This document shows positions 1-9,410 of a DNA stretch of 64,000 nucleotides, piece after piece (position 1 is the first letter of the stretch; every line of letters begins with the position of its first letter). This DNA is from Aculops lycopersici. Lineage: Eukaryota; Arthropoda; Arachnida; Trombidiformes; Eriophyidae. The stretch lies in assembly GCA_015350385.1 (NCBI GenBank), contig WNKI01000002.1:9260711-9324710 (forward strand), given 5' to 3'. The translations under genes were made by a program, and so were the position numbers. The notes under the pieces were generated by a model, which was given only the letters and a program-made list of their open reading frames with translations, was not told the DNA's origin and ran no database searches.

Positions 1-2
1 CC

Positions 3-1348
3 AACCTGAGGGTTTTTGGTCAACAGGCGGCTGTCCACATTCACGACCACCTGAGGCATAAATTCGACGTGAGGGCACAATTAATGAACATGGTTGGTTA
101 TACCGAACGACGCAACACTTATCGTCTCTGGAATCCAGCCACCTCCCAAATAGTAACATCCTGCGACGTGTCATTCTTAGATGCTTTCGAGCCAGCACTT
201 CCTAATGCCAAACTAGCTTCGCCGGCACCACCCACTAGTGACGAGGACTCCGCAGTTTCAATATTCTTCCGTGATCTAGAACATAGTATAGGCATTGAGC
301 AAGAGGGGGCACACAACCCAAACCTCACCGAGCCGACACCCAACACTGATGCTGGAATCCAAACAGCTGACTGTGAGCTAGACCCAGCCTCTGCTTCGTC
401 TGACGATGATACATTTCAGTCGGCAACTGTAACTACCTCGACACCAAAGGGCAACCAACATCATCCAGATGCGCCTCAGCAAGAGAATGACCACGCTCCA
501 GCCAACGCTCCTACCAAGCCAAAGCGGAACAAAAGTCGTCTCAATTACAATAACCTGGCAAAAGGAGTTCTAGATCTATCTCACCTTGGCCATTTAGCAC
601 TCGTCGCCAAGAACACAGATAACTCCAAGGCATCTGCTATGTATCACGAAGCGATGACACGGAGCGATAGCGAACAATGGGTCACTTCAATGAAGAAAGA
701 GCTCGACGCCATGAGCAAAAGCCAAGTTTTCGAGCTAGTCGACCCACCTGAACAAGCCAATATAGTGGGAAGCAAATGGGTGTACAAATGGAAGGTCAAC
801 CCTGATGGAACATTAACTCCTAAGTCCCGTCTAGTGGCCCAAGGCTTCACTCAGACCTATGGATTGGACTACACAAGCACGTTTGCCCCGGTCGTGGCAA
901 TCGAAGTTGTTCGCTTATTATTCGCCTTCGCCTGCCTGAGATCATGGCATATACTTCAGTTCGACGGCGTTTCTCCACGGCAACCTCAGGGAGACAATCT
1001 ACATGAGGCAACCGGTAGGCTTTGCAGACGGGAGTAAACGAGTCTGGAGGCTACTCCGCAGCCTCTATGGTTTGAAACAGGCGCCGTTAGCCTGGTTCCA
1101 ACGACTCAGTGCCTGCCTCAAGGCAATAGGACTCACTAGCCCAGTTAATGAGCATTGTTGCTTCTTTAAGAAATCGCCATTTGTCGCAGTAATTATCTAC
1201 GTCGACGACGGCATAATATTCTCTGAGGATCCAAACGACGGCCACGCTATCATAGCTAAGCTTAGAGACTCTTTTGAGACTAATCTCATCACTAATGGAA
1301 AATTTATAGGCCTCGAGTATGAGATACGGAGTGACAGCATCTACCTAC
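3..1348 (+). pseudogene. Element B pol: integrase C-terminus and RT N-terminal half, frameshifted
   Basis: The frame is open from the window edge (base 3). The integrase tail comes first (about 3-165, VFGQQA and GYTERRNTYRLW), then a low-complexity Pro/Thr/Asn/Asp linker, then the RT fingers and palm (KWVYKWK, RLVAQGF, YTSTFAPV). Near base 966 the frame shifts: the conserved block continues in another phase from base 967 (YGLKQAPLAWF, IYVDDGIIF at about 1195-1220). The shift fits a deletion of a few bases that also removed conserved residues. Codon 1348 is then split by element A, so this copy cannot make full pol. Upstream catalytic parts lie outside the window. The copia assignment is firm; the exact lesion is inferred from motif continuity. 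Confidence 0.88.
1344..1348. repeat. Target-site duplication of element A, left copy (CCTAC)
   Basis: CCTAC directly precedes the TG of the left LTR. The same five bases directly follow the CA of the right LTR at 10004-10008. A 5-bp duplication is normal for copia integrases. Confidence 0.93.
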
Positions 1349-1941
1349 TGTAATGAAATGAGAAATGAATAAACACTGAAGGTTCGAACTGCTATTTCAG
1401 TTATGTTAATAACCTGGTGAAGACTTGCTAGACTTAAGTTAAAGATTATGTTAATGCTTTATTTGTAGTTGTTATCACTTACAATGCTAAACATCAACTG
1501 TGTTCATCTGCTCTTGGTCGCAGCTATTTATACTACTCGATAGTCTTGATAGCTTGTGCAGATGTGACATAATGCGCTAACCATCCTTACAGGAAGTGAT
1601 GTGGCGTCTATGGTCTTTACATTGTGGAGCATAAGGGATTATCACGTGATAGTTATCTGGCAGACTCATCAAATGCTCTCTTTGATTGCTTTGCCAGATA
1701 GATGATGCATCTCTAATTACTTTACCAGTGACATCTGGTATGTCACTTAAGTTATGTATGTGATAAACTAATTAACCTGTAGAACTCATTAAACATCTGT
1801 TGACATAATCAGCCAGATGTTACTTAATGAGTGTTCCAGCTTACCACGTGATCACCTACTAGTCATAAGTAGTTTAACACAACCATAATCTAGTTCAGTG
1901 TCACGTCTGTTAACCTCATTGAGATAATCGATATCACAACA
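1349..1941 (-). repeat. Element A LTR, left copy (3' LTR)
   Basis: 593 bp that appear base-for-base identical to 9411-10003. On the element's sense strand it starts TGTTGTGAT and ends CATTACA. It has a TATAAATA box (plus coordinates about 1525-1532) and an AATAAA signal (about 1458-1463) downstream, which fits a U3-R-U5 layout. It contains two CACGTG-type hexamers. Confidence 0.95.
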
Positions 1942-1952
1942 TACCCCCGTGC
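1942..1952 (-). other. Putative polypurine tract of element A
   Basis: On the minus strand the bases directly before the 3' LTR read GCACGGGGGTA. This is a short G-rich run at the position expected for plus-strand priming. It is a weak tract, identified mainly by position. Confidence 0.5.
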
Positions 1953-2252
1953 TCTAACAATGTAACTACGTAACGGAAGTCCTAGTTCCCCTTTTCTTAC
2001 TTTACTGGCTATATAAGTGCTACGGTTTTTGCTCTAGATGATTTGCATCAATACAAACAGTTTAGCAGCTTCACTTAACCAAGATCTCATCAAATGTCAT
2101 CAAGATCCTATGACCTTGAAACTAGAATTTGATTAATCAAAAGAAAACAGAAAAGAAGGTACAAACGCACACAAGAATTATAGATTTACTTGGAACTTTT
2201 ATTGGTAAGTTCACATATCTACGCATTCTCTAGCGCCGCTGCCATCACTAGC

Positions 2253-2738
2253 TTACCATCCCTCGCCTGCCACCGGTGGCGCTGAGTGTCCCTGATCTTC
2301 TGGGCAAGAGAGCACCTGCTCTGTTTCCATTTGGTTTGCGTCGAAACCAGGGCGATAATCGCCACACGGGATCTCCCAGGAGTCAGACTCCACGAAAGTG
2401 GCTCCTACCACTCGCGAGCGGCTGATCATGTTCTCCGCCGTGCTGGTTATCTCGCTTCGCAAAGCGTCAGCCACTCTCTTCTGAGCGGCGACTTCCTTCT
2501 GAGCTTTGGTTAGCTCGTTGGTCGCTGACTCCAGCTTGGTATTGGCCACCGCCAAAGCTTGCTTAAGCTCATCGCGCTCCATGCGCAGAGCAACTATTTG
2601 CTCCTCATAGTCGTCGATTCTATGTTGTTGATTGTCTTCATTGGACTCCTTGATGTCCTGTACTACATCCCTCACCTCGAGGATAGCTTGATACAAACTT
2701 GCGATTCTGCATTCTATTAGGTGTTCCAAAGCCGCCAT
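2253..2738 (-). CDS. Coiled-coil accessory ORF of element A (unknown function)
   Basis: A 161-residue protein starting at an ATG in good context; the frame extends nine codons further up only to a TTG that directly follows a TAG stop. Residues from about 25 to 105 are rich in Glu, Lys, Gln, Leu and Val with heptad-like spacing (ALRMERDELKQALAVANTKL), so a long coiled coil is likely. The tail is Pro/Asp/Glu-rich and ends SAPPVAGEGW. It lies between the envelope-like stop and the 3' LTR on the coding strand of element A, a place where copia elements normally have no gene. It resembles no gag, pol or env domain I recognise. It could be an accessory protein made from a spliced RNA, or a captured host fragment. 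That it is expressed is an inference. Confidence 0.6.
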   Translation of the reverse strand: MAALEHLIECRIASLYQAILEVRDVVQDIKESNEDNQQHRIDDYEEQIVALRMERDELKQALAVANTKLESATNELTKAQKEVAAQKRVADALRSEITSTAENMISRSRVVGATFVESDSWEIPCGDYRPGFDANQMETEQVLSCPEDQGHSAPPVAGEGW

Positions 2739-3019
2739 CTTCTTTTGTTGATGTTCACTCGTCAACTACTAAATTGCCAACTGACGAGTTTTTACTCGAC
2801 GCGAATACCACTTTCGCTCGACGCGAGCGACTGCTCCAGTTTGTAAAACTCATCAAGCATCTGGCTTGATGAACAAAACAAGCGAGTTGTTGTAAAATAG
2901 ATGCAACAGACACTTGTTTAATCGAATTTGTAACGCGTCGCTGTGTGATGCGAAAAATTCGCTCGCTCAACTTTCTGGCCTGTCATCATTGCGTTTTTGG
3001 CCTATTTTGGCCTAAAACT

Positions 3020-3205
3020 CGATTTATAGCCTAGCCCTTCTGTTTTTTGGCCTAGCCCTTCTGTTTTTTGGCCTAGCCCATCTGATTTTGGCCTAGCACT
3101 TCTGATTTTGGCCTAGCACTTCTGATTTTCGGCCTAGCACCTCTGCTCTCGGCCTAGCACTTCTGCTCTCGGCCTAGCACTTCTGATCTCGGCCTAGCAC
3201 TTCCC
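3020..3205. repeat. Tandem repeat of about 20-21 bp inside element A
   Basis: About eight and a half copies of a unit close to GGCCTAGCACTTCTGATTTT, with variation in the T-rich half. A shorter CCTGCAGATTGA-like repeat follows at about 3215-3270. The block sits between the envelope-like stop codon and the coiled-coil ORF. It is a minisatellite without unique spacers. Confidence 0.85.
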
Positions 3206-3411
3206 CTAACCTGCAGATTGATTAGCCTGCAGATGGATTGGCCTGCAGATTGACCTGTCTGCAGTTTGTTTGAACTGCGGTAAGTCGGGATTTCGGGCAT
3301 TCGGGAAAGAGGGAAATGGGAGTGTACCCGAATCTTTTCCCGCATTGCCATTTTTCCCGCAGAGGTGCTTCTAGACCCAATTTTCGTGCTGATTTCAAAT
3401 CTGAGGGAGAT

Positions 3412-6400
3412 TTAGAGCTCCTTCTCACCGATCGAGTTGGAAATTGGTCTATTCAAATTGATCGTTATAGATTCATCTTTGCCTACTTCTATCTTGGCTT
3501 TTGAGGTTGAACCTCTACTCTGGCGAGTTTTAGTGCCACTGGGATCCTGATTGAGTGTTAGATCAAATCCTGTTACACTTGAGTGAGTCATCCGTTCCGC
3601 CAGATCATTGATCATTCTGCCTGTGCGGCGATTGCTTTGCTTATTTATACTGAGGTGATAACCAACAAGACCCAATATAGCAAGCACCATGATCAAATTG
3701 AACGTGATTATAAACCAATAAGTACCCCCGTGTTTGGTAATCGTTACTGAGGTATTCTTCTCTCTGACGAGTTCATCATTCAGCTTGAGTAGCTCTTGAA
3801 TTCTGTCAAACCAAGATACTTGATCTGCTGCTTCGCTTCCCATTGGAAAGTGTCCCATATGGATCGAATCCACTGCTGGGTACTCGTAGTTGCTAGTAAT
3901 GTTGATTTTCATCACTCTTGGTCTGTAGCCACCAACGGGAGTGTCAAACGGTTCACTGATAGGTAAGCGAAAAACATAAGGTGGTGCCCTATGCTCCCCT
4001 GTTTTGAGCGTTATCTTCCATGGAAAACAATAGATATAATGATATGCTAATGTTCTCTTAAACTGGCATGTGTGCTTCTGTGAATATACATCTGGTGTTG
4101 TGACAATAACGTTCCAGACTTGGGCTCTGGGGTCTGTAGAGTTTGGTGTTAAGCAGTCCTCTTGAGTTGATGATTGTGTGGGCTCATCGATGGCTTTGAG
4201 GCAATTGTTGGTTTCATTGAACACTACAAAGTCTGCTCCAGCATAAGTCATTAATCTCGGAGTTGTTGTGAGATTATCCCAGTACTTGAATGCACTAACT
4301 TTGTATACCTTTGTGTCTTGAGATTTCTCTCTCACTGCAAATTTGAAACGCAACACATTTTCTCCTACTCTCACGATTGAGATAAACCTTGTGTCTTCAT
4401 TCTTCATCCCCTTGAAATCGATCATGTTCAACATGTCGGACATTTCCTTAATAGCAACTCTACCGTATTGAAATTCCTCTACAATTGTTTTCAGATCAGC
4501 TGCTGCCATTGTGATTCGTGTTTGAATAAATGACGCTACCCAAGAGACTCTGGGCATGAGATGTGCCATGTGCATCATCTGTCGATTCTGGTCACGCAAA
4601 TTTCTGGCAAATACTTGCATTGTTTCCATTATGCCCATTTGTAATTCATGAGTAATATTGAAGTTGTGAATAAAGTTTTGTGTCACTTCTTCTAATACTG
4701 TCAATCTCTCTTCATGGTGCTTAATCTTGTTATGATCAGAATATGGATTGATTCTTTCATAGAATGATTGTATGACATTCGAGACACAAGCACCACAGAC
4801 TATTTCGGCTCCTTTTTCTATCACGTCCAAAATTGGATGATCGCTACGCCGATTGATGATCCTGATTTTCTTGGAGTCGGCTACTCTCATCAGCTCATTA
4901 ATCTTGACAAGATAGACACTGCTCCACATGCTTTCACATTCTCCAGTTATGTGCTGAGCTATAACTGAATCAATCTGTCCGAACACACCTTGAACTGGTT
5001 GTACAAGCATTGGTTTTGGCTGTGGCACATTTGCTTGTTGGGGTGGGACTTTGGGGTGATATCCTAGCTGCCCGATTTGTGGGGCTTGTCTCTTCACCAT
5101 CACTTTCTCACGAAGACTTGAACATGGATTCAAATATCTGAAATCTATGTCGTACTCCGTGATACCCGTCTCAACATAGTGTTGTGTTGGTAACCAGATA
5201 ATCGGTTTAGTTTCTTCGAATACATTTGCGTTACTTGCAGTTGTCAATATACCGAATAGTAGCATAATTATTGAAAGGAAATACATCAGGCTATTCCGAT
5301 TCTTCAAGTAGGAAAAAGTTGTCATTGGCTTTGTTAGAAAATCAGCCAATTGTTTATCAGTGCTTACATGGGTCACTTCGATATCCTTTGCTGCTACTTG
5401 CTCTCTAGTGTATGCTGCCCGGACACCCATGTGACGTGTTCGTTGTGATGATCGTTCATCCAGTGCAAGTCTTATGGCACTCTTGTTGTCACAATAGACA
5501 GTAGTGGGTCCGTGATCTATCATTTCTAGCTCTTTACCCAACTGGCGTAACCAAGCTAATTCTTTGACTGTTGTGCATATGCTTACCAGCTCTGCCTCAG
5601 TGGATGATAGAGTGACAATTGGCTGTCTTTGGCTTTTCCAAGCTATTGGCCCCCCACCGAACATGATAACGAATCCTGTGGTTGATTTTCTTGTTTGGTC
5701 ACCAGCGAAATCAGAGTCACAATAGGCATACAATTCATGCTTCTTGCCTCTGCCATATGTGATACACAAATCAGGTTTATCGGAGAGATAACGAAAGATT
5801 CGTTTCACATCTGTCCAATCTTTGGTAGTTGGACTGGCTACTTGTCGACTCACTACGTTTACTGGATATGCGATATCCAACCTTGTTATATTGGCTGCAT
5901 ATAGTAAACTACCTATGGCTTCACGATATGGTGTCCTACTGTCTAATGGGGTTTGACAGGCTTCGACCACTGTATTCCTTGAGATTGTTGCTGGATTATC
6001 CACGGGTTTACAATCAGACATGGCATACTGCTTGCACATTTTCTTGACATAGGAATCTTGATACAGGCTGATAGTACCTTCGGGCTGTGATTTGACTTGG
6101 AAACCCAGGAACTGTGACGCGTCCACCTCATGTATGTCGAACTTGTTCTTAAGTTCTTTGATTACAAACTCAATGTCTGATTCGTGATCAGCGAATATTA
6201 TGCCATCATCCACATAGATGGCAATGAATATCCTTGATGGCTGGAATCTGAAATAAATACAGTGATCAGTGACTGATTCTTTCATGCCGATTCCGGTTAA
6301 GAAATCACTGAATTCCTTGTTCCATTGTCTTGGACTTTGTTTTAGTCCATATAGGCTCCTTTTCAGTCGGCAAACTCTGTCTGACTTCTCTCGGAACCCT

Positions 6401-9111
6401 TCTGGCTGATCCATGTAGACTTCTTCGTCTAGTTTCCCATATAGGAAGGCAGTTTTGACATCGAATTGTCTCATCTTCATGCATTCAATAGCAGAATAGG
6501 CAAACAACATTCGAACTGCATTCATATTGACCACTGGTGCGTAAGTCTCATGAAAATCCAACCCATAAACTTGTGAGAAGCCTCGAGCTACTAATCTAGC
6601 TCTATAACGATCAATCTCACCATTAGGTTTGCGTTTGATTTTCAAGACCCATCGATTGGTTACGATGTTTTTGTTTGCTGGCCGAGGAACTAGTTCCCAG
6701 ACTTGATTTTTCTTCAAAGAATTGATCTCGTCCAACATGGCATCTAACCATTTTGATTTATCTGGTCTTGCCATCGCTTCTCTGTAGTTACTAGGTTCAT
6801 CGCAGACATCTGCCACTAATCCTAGATCTCTTGCTCGCTCTTTTACAAAAGTCTGAGATCTAGGACGTAGGCGGGAGCGCATCAGTTCGGGTGGGTGATT
6901 GAACTGATATAGTTGCTTTGGTATCCCACTTACTGAGGGAGTTGGCTCTTCCATCTCTGCGGATTGATCAACCTCTGGTTCCTGTACATTAGGTACTACT
7001 TGCTCCCCTGGTTGGTAGTCTTCATCTTGATGATCTTGCTGACTTTGAAGATCTTCTGCTTGAAAGATTCTCTGGTTTTCCTGTTCTGGATTCAAGTTGA
7101 CAAAGTCCTCTCTTATCTCTTTTGTTATTATCTCTGGAAAGCTGGTCTGCTGGCCAATTTGATTTGACAGGAAAGTCGCATTACAACTAACGATGACTTT
7201 GTTCTTCATTTCAGAGTAGAACCTGTACGTATTGAAGAGTTGTGTGTAACCCACAAAGTACATTAAGTCTCCAGTCAAATCCCATTTGCCCTGCCGCGCT
7301 CTCATAGGGCGATTGACCACTGCTTGCTGTCCAAATATCCTTAGATGTTTGACTGTTGGTTTCTTCCTGAACCACAACTCATGAGGAGTTGTATTTGGTG
7401 CTCGTGTCGATGGCACCATGTTCATTACATAGACTGCTGTGTTGACTGCTTCTGCCCATAGCTCACTTCTGAGTTTTGCTCGATTCAACATTGTTCTTGC
7501 CGATTCCACTATAGTCTTGACATCTCGTTCGATGTAGCCATTTTGCTGAGGTGTATAGGCTGCTGAGCAAACTTGATTGATGCCCCTTTCCTTGAGATAG
7601 GCTTGCAGTTCTTGATTGCAATACTCTGACCCGTTGTCAGTCACAATCCTCAACGCTCTACGTTTAGTTTGCAGTTCGCTTTCAGAGATGATCCCTTTTA
7701 CAGATGATGGAATCTCATCTTTCTGTGCTACAAATGCCAATTTCCTGTATCCAGAAGCTTCATCCTTGCATAGCACAAAATACCTAGAACCTCTGAGACT
7801 CAAGTCCTTAAATGGTCCTACAGTATCGAAGTGGAGACTAGCCCCAACTTGTTCGGTCTTCTCCGTGGTCTTACCTGGATGGCTTGCTGATTTGCCCTTG
7901 TTCAAGGCACAATCCCTGCAATCGGAATCTTGACTGGTCCGTATTAGATTGAGTCCATATACTAAGTTGTGTGATGACATTCTCTTGATGACTTCATGAG
8001 ATATATGACCTAATCTTGCATGCCAATCGCTTACTGTCCTTGCAATATAAGCACATTCAGGATTGTCAACTAAAACTTCCAGATCTAATTGATACATGTT
8101 ACCCAATTTGAATCCTTGCATGAGAACATACCCATTATTCACGAAGGTAACGAGGTCATCCTTGTAGATTACCGCGATTCCATGAGCTGTTGCTGCACCG
8201 ATGGAGAAGAGATTCAGCTTGATTCCTGGAACATAGAGAACATTCTTGATTGGGCGCACAGTGGTGACAATTGTCCCTTCACCAGTTGCATAGATTGTTT
8301 CATCGTTACCCATCATTATTGGCTTAGGTTGAGCCAAACTCTTGAAATCTTGAAACCAATCCCTCCTGAATGTCATGTGCCGTGAGGCTCCACTATCAAC
8401 TAACCAGCTGGATGGAACTTGAGTCTTCTTCTCGATAGCTGGCATTGCTATCTCCGGCTCCAGAGTAACCTTGGTAGAGTTTTGATCTTGATCCTTGGGC
8501 TTCTCAGAAGTCTTCGTCGAGCGATTCTTCTTTGCGTGACAGTCGCGAGCCCAGTGGCCCTCTTTCTTGCAGTAGTTACACTTACCCTTCTTCTTGTTAC
8601 TCTTGTCATTCTTGGGATTTTGACGTGGCTTCTTATCTTCAGTTTTCTTACTGTCAGATTTTTGAGGTTTCTTGACTGCTCCTCCGTATGCTTGATGATA
8701 CAGAGCCTTGTCCTCATGATCTCCAGAGGACTTGTATTCTTCTGCTTCAGATGTCAAGCTGCGCATCAGGTTTGATACGGTTCGCTCTGACTCCGTGCGT
8801 CCTTTCCAAACTGTCTTGAAGGTCTTGAATTGCGGTGGAAGTGACTTCAAGATGACCCCTTCGATCATGGTGTCAGAAATCTTCTCTCCATGGTTCTTGA
8901 TCTTGGCTAACAATGACTGTAGTTCACTGAGACCTTCACTTACCTTGGCTGGAGATGAAATCTTGAAACTCATCAACTTCATTTGCAGATCAGTGACTTT
9001 GAAGGCAGTTTGATTAGTGTAAATCGCTTCTATTGCATCATAAAGCTCGTAAGCAGTTTTGCAATGAGATACACGATTCTTGACTCTGTCACTCAGCGTG
9101 CCGACACAGCT
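3412..9111 (-). CDS. Element A gag(C-term)-protease-integrase-RT-RNase H-envelope polyprotein
   Basis: One open frame of about 1900 codons; the first in-frame ATG is at 8982. Numbering from that Met, in order: gag capsid remnant; CCHC zinc knuckle (CNYCKKEGHWARDC, about 135-148); aspartic protease (DSGAS, about 196); integrase with HARLGH zinc-binding segment and DNGSEY catalytic block; RT with YVDD at about 923; RNase H ending near 1215 (ADFLTKP). Without a stop it continues into a signal-peptide-like stretch (MYFLSIIMLLFGILTTASNA), an ectodomain of about 500 residues with several N-glycosylation sequons and cysteines, a transmembrane segment near 1757 (IITFNLIMVLAILGLV) and a cytoplasmic tail. 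Env would need processing by signal peptidase, or a spliced RNA. The pol assignment is certain; the envelope role is inferred from topology. Confidence 0.93.
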   Translation of the reverse strand, partial: SCVGTLSDRVKNRVSHCKTAYELYDAIEAIYTNQTAFKVTDLQMKLMSFKISSPAKVSEGLSELQSLLAKIKNHGEKISDTMIEGVILKSLPPQFKTFKTVWKGRTESERTVSNLMRSLTSEAEEYKSSGDHEDKALYHQAYGGAVKKPQKSDSKKTEDKKPRQNPKNDKSNKKKGKCNYCKKEGHWARDCHAKKNRSTKTSEKPKDQDQNSTKVTLEPEIAMPAIEKKTQVPSSWLVDSGASRHMTFRRDWFQDFKSLAQPKPIMMGNDETIYATGEGTIVTTVRPIKNVLYVPGIKLNLFSIGAATAHGIAVIYKDDLVTFVNNGYVLMQGFKLGNMYQLDLEVLVDNPECAYIARTVSDWHARLGHISHEVIKRMSSHNLVYGLNLIRTSQDSDCRDCALNKGKSASHPGKTTEKTEQVGASLHFDTVGPFKDLSLRGSRYFVLCKDEASGYRKLAFVAQKDEIPSSVKGIISESELQTKRRALRIVTDNGSEYCNQELQAYLKERGINQVCSAAYTPQQNGYIERDVKTIVESARTMLNRAKLRSELWAEAVNTAVYVMNMVPSTRAPNTTPHELWFRKKPTVKHLRIFGQQAVVNRPMRARQGKWDLTGDLMYFVGYTQLFNTYRFYSEMKNKVIVSCNATFLSNQIGQQTSFPEIITKEIREDFVNLNPEQENQRIFQAEDLQSQQDHQDEDYQPGEQVVPNVQEPEVDQSAEMEEPTPSVSGIPKQLYQFNHPPELMRSRLRPRSQTFVKERARDLGLVADVCDEPSNYREAMARPDKSKWLDAMLDEINSLKKNQVWELVPRPANKNIVTNRWVLKIKRKPNGEIDRYRARLVARGFSQVYGLDFHETYAPVVNMNAVRMLFAYSAIECMKMRQFDVKTAFLYGKLDEEVYMDQPEGFREKSDRVCRLKRSLYGLKQSPRQWNKEFSDFLTGIGMKESVTDHCIYFRFQPSRIFIAIYVDDGIIFADHESDIEFVIKELKNKFDIHEVDASQFLGFQVKSQPEGTISLYQDSYVKKMCKQYAMSDCKPVDNPATISRNTVVEACQTPLDSRTPYREAIGSLLYAANITRLDIAYPVNVVSRQVASPTTKDWTDVKRIFRYLSDKPDLCITYGRGKKHELYAYCDSDFAGDQTRKSTTGFVIMFGGGPIAWKSQRQPIVTLSSTEAELVSICTTVKELAWLRQLGKELEMIDHGPTTVYCDNKSAIRLALDERSSQRTRHMGVRAAYTREQVAAKDIEVTHVSTDKQLADFLTKPMTTFSYLKNRNSLMYFLSIIMLLFGILTTASNANVFEETKPIIWLPTQHYVETGITEYDIDFRYLNPCSSLREKVMVKRQAPQIGQLGYHPKVPPQQANVPQPKPMLVQPVQGVFGQIDSVIAQHITGECESMWSSVYLVKINELMRVADSKKIRIINRRSDHPILDVIEKGAEIVCGACVSNVIQSFYERINPYSDHNKIKHHEERLTVLEEVTQNFIHNFNITHELQMGIMETMQVFARNLRDQNRQMMHMAHLMPRVSWVASFIQTRITMAAADLKTIVEEFQYGRVAIKEMSDMLNMIDFKGMKNEDTRFISIVRVGENVLRFKFAVREKSQDTKVYKVSAFKYWDNLTTTPRLMTYAGADFVVFNETNNCLKAIDEPTQSSTQEDCLTPNSTDPRAQVWNVIVTTPDVYSQKHTCQFKRTLAYHYIYCFPWKITLKTGEHRAPPYVFRLPISEPFDTPVGGYRPRVMKINITSNYEYPAVDSIHMGHFPMGSEAADQVSWFDRIQELLKLNDELVREKNTSVTITKHGGTYWFIITFNLIMVLAILGLVGYHLSINKQSNRRTGRMINDLAERMTHSSVTGFDLTLNQDPSGTKTRQSRGSTSKAKIEVGKDESITINLNRPISNSIGEKEL

Positions 9112-9329
9112 TCATCACTTCTTGAGGATTCACGATCTTCTTCTTTCTTGGTGATGCATTCATACAATCCTAGTGACTTCAGGTTGTACTTGAGGTTCCA
9201 CTTCCAAATGTTGAAATTGTCCTCGGCAAGAATAGTGACTGTCCTAGCCCTAGAGGCTATTTTCTGCACCTTGGTGTCAGGTGCTTCCATCAATGCGGGT
9301 ACGGCGTAATCGGTCCACTGTTCCGCCAT
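9093..9329 (-). pseudogene. Element A gag N-terminal part, frame-shifted relative to the main ORF
   Basis: Starts at the ATG giving MAEQWTDYAVPALM and reads a copia-type gag N-terminus (NFNIWKWNLKYNLKSLGL). It stops at 9093 shortly after DEAVSAR. The capsid sequence carries on in the next phase (LSDRVKNRVSHCKTAYELYD), which is open from 9111, so the two frames overlap by about 19 bases. A one-base change is the simplest explanation. In copia itself gag and pol share one frame, so a programmed shift in the middle of capsid would be odd. Confidence 0.8.
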
Positions 9330-9390
9330 GGTTAATCTTGATATTCTAATCTTCGTTCTTGACTTTCTAACTTCTTCTGATAGCTTCAAT

Positions 9391-9410
9391 CTAACCTTCC
9401 CCTGCTACCA
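9391..9410 (-). other. Primer-binding site of element A, initiator-Met tRNA type
   Basis: Directly inside the 5' LTR the element strand begins TGGTAGCAGGGGAAGGTTAG. The first nine bases match the complement of the CCA-bearing 3' end of animal initiator Met tRNA, and by my recall about 16 of 20 match overall. This suggests priming by the tRNA 3' end rather than by the cleaved half-tRNA used by Drosophila copia. Confidence 0.72.

Larger units (their letters stand above)
1..1348 (+). mobile_element. Ty1/copia element B, left part (5' end outside window)
   Basis: This is the 3' half of integrase and the first part of reverse transcriptase of a copia-type retrotransposon. It is interrupted at base 1348 by element A and resumes at base 10009. 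The 5' LTR, gag and protease would lie to the left of the window. The assignment rests on copia-type pol order (integrase C-terminal GYRLW-like block, then RT, then RNase H) and on the reading frame resuming across the insertion once one copy of the target duplication is removed. Confidence 0.9.

Noticed and set aside
3020..3205. CRISPR-like array
   Set aside because: The units are directly contiguous with no unique spacers, and lie in an animal retrotransposon. It is a minisatellite.
8419..8775. 118-codon open frame antisense to gag
   Set aside because: It is the complement of Lys/Arg-rich gag coding sequence; the Leu-rich product is a shadow.
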